Below are positions 1 through 5,910 of a DNA stretch of 9,528 nucleotides, piece by piece. Both the position numbers and the translations under genes were made by a program. Each line of letters starts with the position of its first letter. The first letter of the stretch is position 1. Source of the stretch: Candidatus Fermentibacterota bacterium (GTDB lineage: Bacteria > Fermentibacterota > Fermentibacteria > Fermentibacterales > JCC-6); contig JAUWJE010000049.1 of NCBI GenBank assembly GCA_030607835.1, positions 1 to 9,528 on the forward strand, written 5' to 3'. The notes beneath the pieces are model-generated. The model was not told the origin of the DNA. It made no database searches and saw only the letters and a list, made by a program, of their open reading frames with translations.

Positions 1-111
1 TATGGCCCTTGTTGCACTCCCATGCTGGCAACCCTGGCAAAAGGCTAACGGAACAGGGACATTGATCTTTATATTGGGTGTGCCGGCAACCAACTCTTTA
101 TTTTCATTCAT
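1..111 (-). CDS. 2-oxoacid:ferredoxin oxidoreductase beta subunit (TPP-binding), N-terminal fragment cut by window edge
   Basis: Reading leftward from an ATG at 111-109 gives 37 uninterrupted codons to base 1. The N-terminus carries FCQGCQHG at residues 24-31. This matches the C-x-G-C-x-H-G motif at the start of the thiamine-pyrophosphate-binding beta subunits of 2-oxoacid:ferredoxin oxidoreductases, whose cysteines help ligate a proximal [4Fe-4S] cluster in many members. An AAAGAGG ribosome-binding site at 126-120 sits 8 bases before the ATG and supports this start. A nearby ATG at 118 reads into a stop after four codons. The gene follows the alpha-subunit gene on the same strand after a 105-base gap, as expected for an alpha-beta gene order. 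The rest of the protein lies outside the window, so substrate class (2-oxoglutarate, branched-chain or pyruvate) cannot be read from it. Confidence 0.8.
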   Translation of the reverse strand, partial: MNENKELVAGTPNIKINVPVPLAFCQGCQHGSATRAI

Positions 112-216
112 CTATCATACCTCTTTACTTAAATTGTTATTCATAAGTAATTAGCATACTTCACTGGTTTTTCCTTTTACGCATCGGCCTTTTCGTCTAT
201 CCAATTTCAGAAGAGA

Positions 217-1314
217 CTACTCCATCATTGCTCTTATCTTATCCAGTACTTTTTCCGGATAGATGGCGCCTCCTTCCATGGCCTCATGCCGGTCAAGACA
301 ACTCACCAAACCGATCTCGGTTTCATCATCACATGCCATCTTTACATCCATGAGCATCTGGCCAAGGGAATCTTCAACCACCAGGATCTTATTTCCTTTT
401 TTTGCCTGTTCTTTCACCTTTTGATATGGAAACGGCCATAACGTAACAGGACGGATCATTCCTACCTTCAGTCCAATGCCTCTTGCCTGCCACATTGCCT
501 CCATAGAGACTCTGGCAGAATAACCATACGCTACCAAGACCAGGTCTGCATCCTCCATGTTATGTACCTCGTATCGTATTTCTTCTCTTTCCATCCTGGA
601 ATGCTTTTCAAAGAGGGTCTTTTGGAGGGCAATAAAACTCGGGTTTCGTGGAGATGGAACCAGCCCTTGAGCTGAAGTAAGCACCCTCCTTTTTTTATCT
701 TTTTGCCTTCCTTTCCCCCTTAATGCCCAGTCCTTTTCAGGGAGTTTTTCAAATTCTAATTTTTTCAGCGTAACCGTTTCCAATGTGGTACCAATAATTC
801 CATCGCTAAGCACAATGACCGGGTTAATGTACTTATCTGCAAGATAAAAGGCAACCTGGTCAAGGTCATTGGCCTCTTGCGCCGAATATGGTGCGAGCAC
901 AATATTTTTATAACCGCCATTGCCTCCTCCTTTTGTGGCGCTGGTATAATCCATCTGGGCGTGTCTTGTTGTGCCCTGTCCGGGGCCGCCTCTTTGAACC
1001 AGAACGATTACGCAGGGTACTTCGGTATTTGCCATATGGGATAATGTCTCCTGCATAAGGGCCCAGCCGGGGCTTGAGGTTGAGGTTATGACCCTTTTTC
1101 CCACCGAAGCACCCCCATAGAGCCAATTTATTGATGCGGTTTCAGAGGATGTCTGTACAAAGGCTCTGCCCCTCTTTGGATACTCTTTTGCAAACCACTC
1201 GGTAATGTTGTTTTGGGGCGTTATTGGATAACCGAAGAATGCATCACAATCCGCTGCCAAGGCCCCCCATCCAACAGCCTCATTCCCATCTATAAAAACG
1301 ACTTCATCTATCAT
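217..1314 (-). CDS. vorB: 2-oxoacid:ferredoxin oxidoreductase alpha subunit (VorB/KorA-type)
   Basis: A 365-residue protein, usual length for the fused pyrimidine-binding and transketolase C-terminal subunit of VorB/KorA enzymes. These enzymes oxidatively decarboxylate a 2-oxoacid to the acyl-CoA while reducing ferredoxin in the cytoplasm. Visible family motifs are GYPITPQ (28-34), the SETASINW stretch with the TPP-activating glutamate (57-64), TSTSSPG (77-83) and RGGPGQGT (108-115). A C-terminal domain contains VLVAYGYSARV and ILVVEDSLGQ segments. A strongly basic linker (about 199-211, rich in K and R) joins the two halves. An AAGGAG ribosome-binding site precedes the ATG by about six bases. 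It starts 12 bases after the ferredoxin gene and is followed by the beta subunit. No gamma subunit gene is visible; it may lie beyond the left edge. Family is clear; the exact 2-oxoacid is not, so the symbol is provisional. Confidence 0.88.
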   Translation of the reverse strand: MIDEVVFIDGNEAVGWGALAADCDAFFGYPITPQNNITEWFAKEYPKRGRAFVQTSSETASINWLYGGASVGKRVITSTSSPGWALMQETLSHMANTEVPCVIVLVQRGGPGQGTTRHAQMDYTSATKGGGNGGYKNIVLAPYSAQEANDLDQVAFYLADKYINPVIVLSDGIIGTTLETVTLKKLEFEKLPEKDWALRGKGRQKDKKRRVLTSAQGLVPSPRNPSFIALQKTLFEKHSRMEREEIRYEVHNMEDADLVLVAYGYSARVSMEAMWQARGIGLKVGMIRPVTLWPFPYQKVKEQAKKGNKILVVEDSLGQMLMDVKMACDDETEIGLVSCLDRHEAMEGGAIYPEKVLDKIRAMME

Positions 1315-1326
1315 ATTCTCTCCTTT

Positions 1327-1545
1327 TCAAATCACCTTATATACCTCAATTGCAAAATGAGGACACATGATCACACATAAGCCACAGGCATTGCATGATT
1401 CCGGTTCGCTGAAATTTGCCTGTAGAAGTCCCTGCGAAGTATAGTTATCCTGAGACATAGTTAAGGATTTCTTTTTACAGAATTCAACGCAATATCCGCA
1501 ACCCAAACAGGAATCCTCATTTATAATGACACTGCCCTTTGCCAT
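1327..1545 (-). CDS. Small 2x[4Fe-4S] ferredoxin subunit of the 2-oxoacid oxidoreductase
   Basis: A 72-residue protein with two classical cluster motifs: CLGCGYCVEFC (cysteines 13, 16, 19, 23) and CNACGLCVIMCP (cysteines 51, 54, 57, 61). Each has Cx2Cx2Cx3C spacing, so it should hold two [4Fe-4S] clusters. It is the delta (KorD/VorD-like) subunit that carries electrons from the TPP site toward free ferredoxin. The start ATG is preceded by AAAGGAG five bases upstream (1557-1551). It is the first gene of the operon and the alpha subunit begins 12 bases after its stop, so they are almost certainly co-transcribed. The segment between the two motifs (about 24-50) is longer than in minimal bacterial ferredoxins, common for the oxidoreductase-linked type. 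No convincing promoter was identified upstream. Confidence 0.9.
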   Translation of the reverse strand: MAKGSVIINEDSCLGCGYCVEFCKKKSLTMSQDNYTSQGLLQANFSEPESCNACGLCVIMCPHFAIEVYKVI

Positions 1546-1611
1546 ATCTTCTCCTTTCTTTTAAATGGATTATTTTGTAAAATGAAATGCTTCCCTTTGA
1601 TCGGATATCAA

Positions 1612-1801
1612 CATGATTTGTGACTACTCACGTACTCAGGCTGAAGCTGTTTAGACTGAAGGCTGAAGGGGGCCGAAAAGCATGATTGACTCACGTTGGT
1701 GGAGAGAGAGCAGGTTTTCGCACCAAACATGGCTTCAAAATGAGCCGTATTCTCATTTTTCCTAACAGCCTTCAGCCTACCCACCTGAATAGTTACCATG
1801 A
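1612..1801. repeat. Structured inverted-repeat element, MITE-like, no coding content
   Basis: Two arms of roughly 40 bases face each other: left about 1612-1653, right about 1763-1800. The reverse complement of the right arm aligns to the left arm with a few gaps. Both contain CATG, an ACTAYTCA core, AGGCTGAAG and CTGTT in the same order. AGGCTGAAG occurs three times: 1638-1646, 1660-1668, and inverted at 1770-1778. Inside the element are two further inverted repeats, TTGGTG/CACCAA (1696-1701 with 1721-1726) and a hairpin with an 8-bp perfect stem (1737-1759). The 63-residue frame crossing it has no family features. This looks like a dispersed non-autonomous repeat, but with one copy in view its mobility and copy number cannot be judged. 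Confidence 0.5.
1737..1759. other. Perfect 8-bp hairpin AAAATGAG/CTCATTTT
   Basis: AAAATGAG at 1737-1744 is the exact reverse complement of CTCATTTT at 1752-1759, with a 7-base loop. The A-rich and T-rich flanks give it a bidirectional-terminator look, but the stem is AU-rich and weak. No gene ends nearby on either strand, so it more likely belongs to the surrounding repeat element. Confidence 0.35.
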
Positions 1802-2234
1802 TTTAAAGGTCATTGCTCTGAATGAAATGGAAGGCCGACATCTTTGAAGGATTAAGCACAAAGGGATTATTTTTGAAAATACCAGGAACAAACCTCTATC
1901 AATGATTAATATATAGACTGTACAAAATAATAGTGAGGGGGTCAAGTATTAAATATTTCGTTTGTCCTGAAAAATGACATCCTTTGTAATTGTTTAGCCA
2001 TCTTAAGGGGCTAATGAGATATTATGATTTGAATAGTCATTTCCTCACGATTTGAGTCATTTCTGAATGGACACTACCTAAGGTCTTCTGTCCCCGATGA
2101 ATAATACGTTTCGATCCACAGTTGGAATAGCGAAGTAATACGCAAAATCCTGAAGAATCAACAAGTAGCATGTGAAATAATTTAGCAAAAAAGAGAAAAT
2201 AATTACACAATAATACTAAAATTTATCACTTTGA
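1802..2234. other. AT-rich intergenic stretch without a recognisable gene
   Basis: About 430 bases with no credible open reading frame on either strand. Composition is very AT-rich, most extreme at about 2161-2240 (roughly 22% G+C counted over 2161-2220). Two small structures are visible. One is a hairpin TTAGCC/GGCTAA at 1994-2014 with a 9-base loop. The other is an imperfect direct repeat built on GATTTGA and GTCATTTC at 2026-2043 and 2049-2063. No terminal inverted repeat matching elsewhere in the window and no transposase remnant was found. The stretch ends at the broken permease gene. Confidence 0.6.
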
Positions 2235-2540
2235 TTAAGAAACAAAAGAAATGACTGCGACGAGTTCCTGTCCCTCCTCAAGCGGAATCTGTTCAAAGAT
2301 GAGGATGTTTTCCTGCTCACCCAGCATCTCTACGAATTCACCAGCGTTCTCTCCTGCAAGCAGGCCAACCTTGAGTTCTCTGACCTGGGCCTTTTCCTCG
2401 TAGGACATAATGAATCTGGATGTAAGTCCGATCATCACCGGGAACATCAGTAACGGCACAATAATCATGGTTATGATGGTGCGGCGGTCCCGAAGAGAAT
2501 CCTTCAGCTCTTTCCGGAAGATAGTCAGGATCGTTTTCAT
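2235..2540 (-). pseudogene. natB: ABC-2 transporter permease, NatB-like, 3' truncated
   Basis: 101 codons remain of a permease whose family usually runs to roughly 390-400 residues with several membrane segments. The N-terminus is canonical: KELKDSLRDRRT (about 10-21), then one hydrophobic segment (about 22-42), then the start of the extracytoplasmic domain with GLLAGENAGEF. From about residue 93 the frame runs into AT-rich DNA, adds a few unrelated residues and stops. The start overlaps the natA stop as ATGA (bases 2537-2540), with a strong AGGAGGT ribosome-binding site at 2553-2547, so the two were a coupled pair. With a single membrane helix left, no working exporter can be made. The break is either a genuine insertion or rearrangement or an assembly join. 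Confidence 0.8.
2240..2258. other. Composition and homology breakpoint inside natB
   Basis: To the right, the minus-strand reading frame looks like normal NatB sequence. To the left it is AT-rich and unlike protein. The exact join cannot be fixed to the base without a homologous permease, but lies within about 20 bases here. No target-site duplication or insertion-sequence end is apparent at the join. Confidence 0.6.
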
Positions 2541-3310
2541 GATTTGACCTCCTGCAGAATGCGAATGAATTCTTCCTCAAGTGATCCGGTCTGCATCCTG
2601 TCTTTGAAAGCCTTGTAAGTATCGTTGTACAGGAGTTTTCCTTCGTGAAGAATAGCAAGATCATCGCTGAGGAAACTGACTTCACTCATGATGTGCGTGG
2701 AAAAGATGACCGTTTTGTTTTCACTCTTGCACCGGCGGATAAGATCAATAATGCTTCGTGAAGTAATAACATCCAGTCCCGTTGTCGGTTCGTCAAAGAT
2801 AACCACATCGGGATCATGTATAATGGTTCGTACAATGGAGACCTTCTGCTTCATTCCAGATGAGAGCTTGCCTATACGCCTGTCAGCAAAGTCATTCATA
2901 TCCAGTAAATCAAAAAGCTCTTCTTTGCGCCGATTGAAATCAGTATTACTCATACCGTGTAGATCAGCGTAGTACTTTACCAGTTCACTTGTAGTTAAAC
3001 GGTCGTAAAGTTTAGTGGTTCCAGTCAGAAAGCCAAGATGAGCACGTACCTTCTGAGCTGATTCAATGGTATCATATCCAGCCACTTCAATGCTTCCGGA
3101 GTCAGGTTTCAGCAGTGTCGCTATCATGCGCAGAATTGTGGTTTTACCGGCACCGTTGGGACCTAGAAGGCAGAATATCTGTCCGGGCTTGCACTCGAAA
3201 TTGACCCCGGATACAGCACGTACTTCCCCATCAGTATAGAAACTGCCCTTCTCTCTTTTCTGTTTCTTCGCAAGCTTAAAGGTTTTACACAGATCTTTAA
3301 CGACGATCAT
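2537..3310 (-). CDS. natA: ABC transporter ATP-binding protein, NatA-like
   Basis: A 257-residue ATPase, about normal length for ABC-2 exporter subunits. Walker A is GPNGAGKTT (50-58), the signature is LSSGMKQKV (149-157), Walker B is VVIFDEP (169-175), the D-loop GLD is at 178-180 and the switch histidine is H206 in FSTHIMSE. The usual Q-loop glutamine is absent: the segment reads GFLTGTTKLYDRLT (about 93-106). That is, as far as I recall, common in the NatA branch and is not by itself a sign of inactivity. NatA/NatB of Bacillus subtilis is a sodium-extruding pair; substrate here is unproven. The ATG follows an AGAGGG element with a long spacing of about ten bases. Its permease partner is broken, so the ATPase is probably orphaned if the breakpoint is real. 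It is divergent from the cobalamin operon. Confidence 0.88.
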   Translation of the reverse strand: MIVVKDLCKTFKLAKKQKREKGSFYTDGEVRAVSGVNFECKPGQIFCLLGPNGAGKTTILRMIATLLKPDSGSIEVAGYDTIESAQKVRAHLGFLTGTTKLYDRLTTSELVKYYADLHGMSNTDFNRRKEELFDLLDMNDFADRRIGKLSSGMKQKVSIVRTIIHDPDVVIFDEPTTGLDVITSRSIIDLIRRCKSENKTVIFSTHIMSEVSFLSDDLAILHEGKLLYNDTYKAFKDRMQTGSLEEEFIRILQEVKS

Positions 3311-3331
3311 TTTTAATTTACCCTCTCTTTA

Positions 3332-3362
3332 TTGTTTTTCCTTATCTGCATGAATATATAAA
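3332..3362 (+). promoter_or_regulatory. Candidate sigma-70-type promoter for the cobalamin operon
   Basis: TTGTTT (3332-3337) is followed after 17 bases by TATATA (3355-3360), or after 19 bases by TATAAA (3357-3362). This is upstream of the riboswitch and would transcribe the whole of it, including the proposed P1 5' strand at about 3436. A perfect TTGACA at 3415-3420 is also present, but its -10 would fall inside that strand. Weak motif evidence only. Confidence 0.3.
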
Positions 3363-3363
3363 C

Positions 3364-3390
3364 CCGGTGCAATACCGGATCTGGAATCCG
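3364..3390. other. Two mutually exclusive short hairpins between natA and the riboswitch
   Basis: CCGGT (3364-3368) pairs with ACCGG (3374-3378), and CGGAT (3376-3380) pairs with ATCCG (3386-3390). Each has a 5-bp stem and 5-base loop, and they share bases 3376-3378, so only one can form. Neither is followed by a T-run, so they are not intrinsic terminators. They could be an operator or part of the leader transcript. Confidence 0.3.
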
Positions 3391-3435
3391 ACCCCGATGC
3401 CCGATTATTCTTGATTGACACCAGAGTCACATCCG

Positions 3436-3608
3436 GCTATTTACTCTGTTGCTTTGCAGCAAAGGGAAACCGGTGAAAGTCCGGTGCGGCCCCGCCACTG
3501 TAACCGGGGACGAAAGCCACAAGTGTATTGTCACTGCGTGAGAACGTGGGAAGGCTGTGGTGAGTAGGTCGATCCGGAAGCCAGGATACCTAAAAGCGCT
3601 TCGTGCGC
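3436..3608 (+). ncRNA. Cobalamin riboswitch (class I, AdoCbl-type)
   Basis: The conserved core is present in order. P2 is GTTGC/GCAGC (3448-3460), then AAAGGGAA (3461-3468), then P3 ACCGG/CCGGT around GTGAAAG (3469-3485). GCGGCCCCGCCACTG follows (3486-3500), then TCACTG...GTGGGAAGG (about 3531-3553), and finally the B12-box strand AAGCCAGGATACC (3578-3590). A plausible P1 pairs GCTATTTA (3436-3443) with TAAAAGC (3591-3597) with one bulged A. Immediately after, GCGC-TTCGT-GCGC (3596-3608) forms a hairpin whose loop is the exact complement of ACGAA at 3510-3514, the expected L5-L13 kissing partner. No U-tract terminator lies before cobC, so control is probably at translation initiation, with corrinoid binding repressing the operon. 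Confidence 0.93.
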
Positions 3609-3623
3609 CTTCGAGGAGGAAGG
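3608..3623 (+). promoter_or_regulatory. Ribosome-binding-site hairpin in the riboswitch expression platform
   Basis: CCTTC (3608-3612) is the exact complement of GAAGG (3619-3623), leaving GAGGAG in the loop. The Shine-Dalgarno core AGGAGG (3614-3619) is thus mostly in the loop with one base in the stem. The first base is shared with the preceding GCGC hairpin. It is the only strong ribosome-binding site between the riboswitch and cobC and is positioned for the ATG at 3629. Confidence 0.5.
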
Positions 3624-3628
3624 TAACT

Positions 3629-3694
3629 ATGTACAGGTGTTTCTCTGCACCTTCGAGTCCGATTTCAGCTATGGTCGAATTTCCAGCAGGATGA
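3629..3694 (+). CDS. Possible 21-residue leader ORF coupled to cobC
   Basis: ATG at 3629 follows AGGAGG (3614-3619) at a good nine-base spacing. It reads 21 codons (begins MYRCFSAP, ends EFPAG) to a TGA whose bases overlap the cobC ATG as ATGA (3691-3694). The peptide has no family features and no run of one amino acid as in attenuators. Its value may lie in loading ribosomes that re-initiate at cobC, whose own ATG lacks a well-spaced ribosome-binding site (only AGG immediately adjacent). Alternatively cobC starts at GTG 3637 in another frame, adding 18 residues before the canonical N-terminus. That GTG sits in a hairpin (AGGTG/CACCT, 3635-3652). Translation is not proven. Confidence 0.4.
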   Translation: MYRCFSAPSSPISAMVEFPAG

Positions 3695-4308
3695 CACGAC
3701 AGGTAGCGATTGTCAGACATGGCAGTGTGCCCGGGGAATATATTGGAAGATATATCGGCCGGACGGATGTGCTACTTTCCAGGAAAGGGATCGATCAGGC
3801 CTTGTCGACAGGCCGTTTCCTGCGTAATCTCAGATTCTCATCCTGCAAGTGCAGCCCGATGCTCCGTACAATGGAAACCGGCAGAATCATAGCGAAAGAA
3901 ACCGATGGTTCTATTAGTACTGAGGATTCTCTCAGGGAAATAGACTTTGGAAACTGGGAGGGTCTGAACTTCAGCGAAGTTTCCGCCCGGTTTCCAGGCG
4001 ATGTGAGGCAATGGCTCTCTGCTGGAGACGATTTCACTTTCCCCGGAGGAGAATCGATAAGGGACTTTCATGAACGAGTGGCTGAAGCGACAGACCGGCT
4101 ACTGAAATCGGGGAACCGGAATCAGATCGTCGTAACACACGGAGGAGTATTCAGAGTGATGTTATGTCTGCTTATGGATATGCCTCTTCGATGCGCTCCC
4201 GCATTCAAGATCGACTATGGAGCAACGGCTCTTATCGTGATGGATGATGACAGCAGTTCGGTAGGGCAACTCGTATACTTGAATAATGAAGAGGTTCTCC
4301 ATGGGTAG
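3691..4308 (+). CDS. cobC: Alpha-ribazole-5'-phosphate phosphatase (histidine phosphatase family)
   Basis: Counted from ATG 3691 this is a 205-residue histidine phosphatase, normal CobC length. The phosphate pocket is visible: RHG with nucleophilic H10 (9-11), R59 in CSPMLRTMETG, acid/base E83 in LREIDFGNWEG, and H150 in VVTHGG. CobC removes the 5'-phosphate from alpha-ribazole phosphate or from cobalamin phosphate in the last steps of nucleotide-loop assembly. The general histidine-phosphatase fold is shared with phosphoglycerate mutases; the CobC call rests on the FGNWEG segment and above all on the riboswitch and cobU-cobT-cobS neighbours. I chose ATG 3691 because the family N-terminus begins here (strand then RHG); a GTG at 3637 in the same frame would add 18 residues without family support. 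It overlaps cobU by 8 bases. Confidence 0.88.
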   Translation: MTRQVAIVRHGSVPGEYIGRYIGRTDVLLSRKGIDQALSTGRFLRNLRFSSCKCSPMLRTMETGRIIAKETDGSISTEDSLREIDFGNWEGLNFSEVSARFPGDVRQWLSAGDDFTFPGGESIRDFHERVAEATDRLLKSGNRNQIVVTHGGVFRVMLCLLMDMPLRCAPAFKIDYGATALIVMDDDSSSVGQLVYLNNEEVLHG

Positions 4309-4855
4309 AGTTCACCTGATAACCGGAGGATGCCGGAGCGGAAAGAGTTCGTATGCGCAGAATCTTGCTGAATCCATCTCGAGTTCCAGGATTTATATCG
4401 CAACATGCCCGATCATGCCCACTGACAAGGAAATGATCGCCAGAATTGAGAAACATAAGGAAATAAGAGGTTCCACTGGATGGCAGACGATGGAGGAAAC
4501 AGTGCATCTGTCCGAAGCAATCATGAAAGCGGACGAGTACGAAGTCATCCTGATCGACTGTCTGTCTCTCTGGGTCAGCAACCTTCTTCTCACCAGGGGT
4601 GATGAATGGCTCTCGTTCACAGAAGAGATCATGTCCGATCACTCGGCTGACCTGCTGAAAGACGCAGCAAAGTACGCGGGAACTCTGTTGTTTGTAACGA
4701 ATGAAGTTGGAATGGGGATTGTTCCCTCTAATGATTTAGCACGGAGATACCGCGATCTGCTCGGGCGATGCAATCAGATCATCGCAGCCGGAGCGGATTC
4801 GGTGACCATGATGGTCTCCGGTATTCCCATGTTACTGAAAGGCAGCGTTGAATGA
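4301..4855 (+). CDS. cobU: Adenosylcobinamide kinase / adenosylcobinamide-phosphate guanylyltransferase
   Basis: From ATG 4301 the protein has 184 residues, the usual CobU/CobP size. It phosphorylates adenosylcobinamide and then transfers GMP, giving adenosylcobinamide-GDP. Landmarks are the P-loop GGCRSGKSS (9-17), YIATCP (32-37), and the D-x-E-M-x-x-R-I-x-x-H-x-x-x-R stretch with the candidate guanylylated histidine H52. Further on are LIDCLSLWVSNLL (84-96), TNEVGMGIVP (133-142) and a VSGIPMLLK end. ATG 4301 is preferred over ATG 4286 because AAGAGG (4289-4294) lies six bases before it and the family N-terminus starts here. The gene overlaps cobC by 8 bases and cobT by 4, indicating coupled translation. 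Kinase activity allows salvage of cobinamide as well as de novo synthesis. Confidence 0.95.
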   Translation: MGRVHLITGGCRSGKSSYAQNLAESISSSRIYIATCPIMPTDKEMIARIEKHKEIRGSTGWQTMEETVHLSEAIMKADEYEVILIDCLSLWVSNLLLTRGDEWLSFTEEIMSDHSADLLKDAAKYAGTLLFVTNEVGMGIVPSNDLARRYRDLLGRCNQIIAAGADSVTMMVSGIPMLLKGSVE

Positions 4856-5910
4856 GCTTGCTGGAAAAGACGATACAATCGATAAAAGGACAGGATAACG
4901 AGTCAAGGGCAGCCGCACTGAAGAGGCTCGAATCGTTGACCATGCCGCACTGGGCTCTGGGACAACTCATGGATCTGGCAATGGATCTGGCCGGCATCAC
5001 CGGTTCTCCGCGACCTTCATTCCCATCGAAGTCAGTAGTTGTGATGGCAGCTGACCACGGTGTTGCAGCGAGGGGAACCAGCCTGTACCCAATAGAAGTC
5101 ACAAGGCAGATGGTGTACAATTTCGTCCGTGGCGGCGCTGGAATAAACGCAATTGCGTCCGTTTGCGGCGCAAGGGTGATAGTTGCCGATATGGGGATAG
5201 CTGGAGAGCGACTGAATATTCAGAAGGAGAACTTCATCGATGCCAGGATCGCACCTGGAACCCGTGATTTTCTTGTTCAGCCTGCGATGACCCGTGAACA
5301 GGCAATAGAGTCTATCGAGTCCGGAATCCGAATCTTCAGATCGATCGAGGCTGATACCGATCTTCTGGGGACTGGAGACATGGGGATCGGGAATACAACA
5401 TCCAGTTCCGCGATTGCTTCGGTACTCACCGGTCTGCCTCCTGCGGACGTGACAGGCAGGGGAACGGGAATAGATGACAAGCAGTTGAAATTGAAAACGG
5501 AACTAATAGAAATGGATATCAGAGCGAGACAGCCTGACAGAAATGACGGGCTAAGCGTACTCAGTTCTATTGGCGGGTTTGAGATTGGGGGAATAGCCGG
5601 TCTGGTTCTGGGAGCTGCATCTGCGGGGAAGCCGGTTTTAATAGATGGATTCATCTCAACCGCTGGGGCGCTCATCGCACATTCACTCTCTCCTGCGGTA
5701 TCGCAATACCTGATTGCCGCCCACATGAGCGTTGAAACCGGACACAAGGCCATGCTTGACCTGCTTGAGCTTTCACCGCTTCTGGATCTTGACTTCAGGC
5801 TCGGTGAGGGCACCGGTGCTGCGATGGCAATGCCCCTTGTGGATGCTGCCGCAAGGCTTCTGACCGATGTGGCAACTTTTGAGGAAGCATCGGTATCCAG
5901 GAATGAGTAA
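4852..5910 (+). CDS. cobT: Nicotinate-nucleotide--dimethylbenzimidazole phosphoribosyltransferase
   Basis: A 352-residue CobT, full length. It transfers the phosphoribosyl group of nicotinate mononucleotide to the lower-ligand base, giving alpha-ribazole phosphate for CobS. Visible landmarks are AADHGV (66-71), FVRGGAGINA (91-100), GTGDMGIGNTT (173-183), GFEIGGIAG (242-250), DGFISTAGAL (265-274) and RLGEGTGAA (316-324). E319 of the last motif corresponds to the catalytic base (Glu317 in Salmonella CobT). At 176 there is Asp where Salmonella-type enzymes have Glu (GEMGIGNTT). The ATG overlaps the cobU TGA as ATGA (4852-4855) and has no good ribosome-binding site, so expression depends on coupling. 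No genes for dimethylbenzimidazole synthesis (bluB or bza) are in view, so the base attached is unknown. Confidence 0.95.
   Translation: MSLLEKTIQSIKGQDNESRAAALKRLESLTMPHWALGQLMDLAMDLAGITGSPRPSFPSKSVVVMAADHGVAARGTSLYPIEVTRQMVYNFVRGGAGINAIASVCGARVIVADMGIAGERLNIQKENFIDARIAPGTRDFLVQPAMTREQAIESIESGIRIFRSIEADTDLLGTGDMGIGNTTSSSAIASVLTGLPPADVTGRGTGIDDKQLKLKTELIEMDIRARQPDRNDGLSVLSSIGGFEIGGIAGLVLGAASAGKPVLIDGFISTAGALIAHSLSPAVSQYLIAAHMSVETGHKAMLDLLELSPLLDLDFRLGEGTGAAMAMPLVDAAARLLTDVATFEEASVSRNE

Noticed and set aside
93..106. NatA missing Q-loop glutamine as a sign of a dead ATPase (residue numbers of the protein at 2537-3310)
   Set aside because: All other catalytic motifs are intact and NatA-type ATPases appear often to lack this glutamine.
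1608..1799. 63-residue minus-strand ORF in the intergenic region
   Set aside because: It lies across the inverted-repeat element, has no ribosome-binding site or family features, and its sequence is dictated by the repeats.
2050..2110. TGGACACTACC-like sequence as an insertion-sequence end
   Set aside because: No matching inverted end, target duplication or transposase remnant is found in the window.
3415..3443. TTGACA followed by TATTTA as the operon promoter
   Set aside because: The -35 is perfect but the -10 is poor, and transcription from it would begin after the proposed 5' strand of riboswitch P1. Kept only as an alternative.
3637..3690. N-terminal extension of cobC from GTG 3637
   Set aside because: The added 18 residues are not CobC-like, the GTG is in a hairpin, and the ribosome-binding site is better placed for ATG 3629.
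3427..3720. 97-residue minus-strand ORF opposite the riboswitch
   Set aside because: It is antisense to the conserved riboswitch core and the start of cobC; the RNA structure explains the sequence better.
4232..4642. 136-residue minus-strand ORF
   Set aside because: Antisense shadow of cobC/cobU, both of which carry complete catalytic motifs.
5277..5813. 178-residue minus-strand ORF
   Set aside because: Antisense to the well-conserved cobT core; serine- and proline-rich low-complexity translation typical of a shadow frame.
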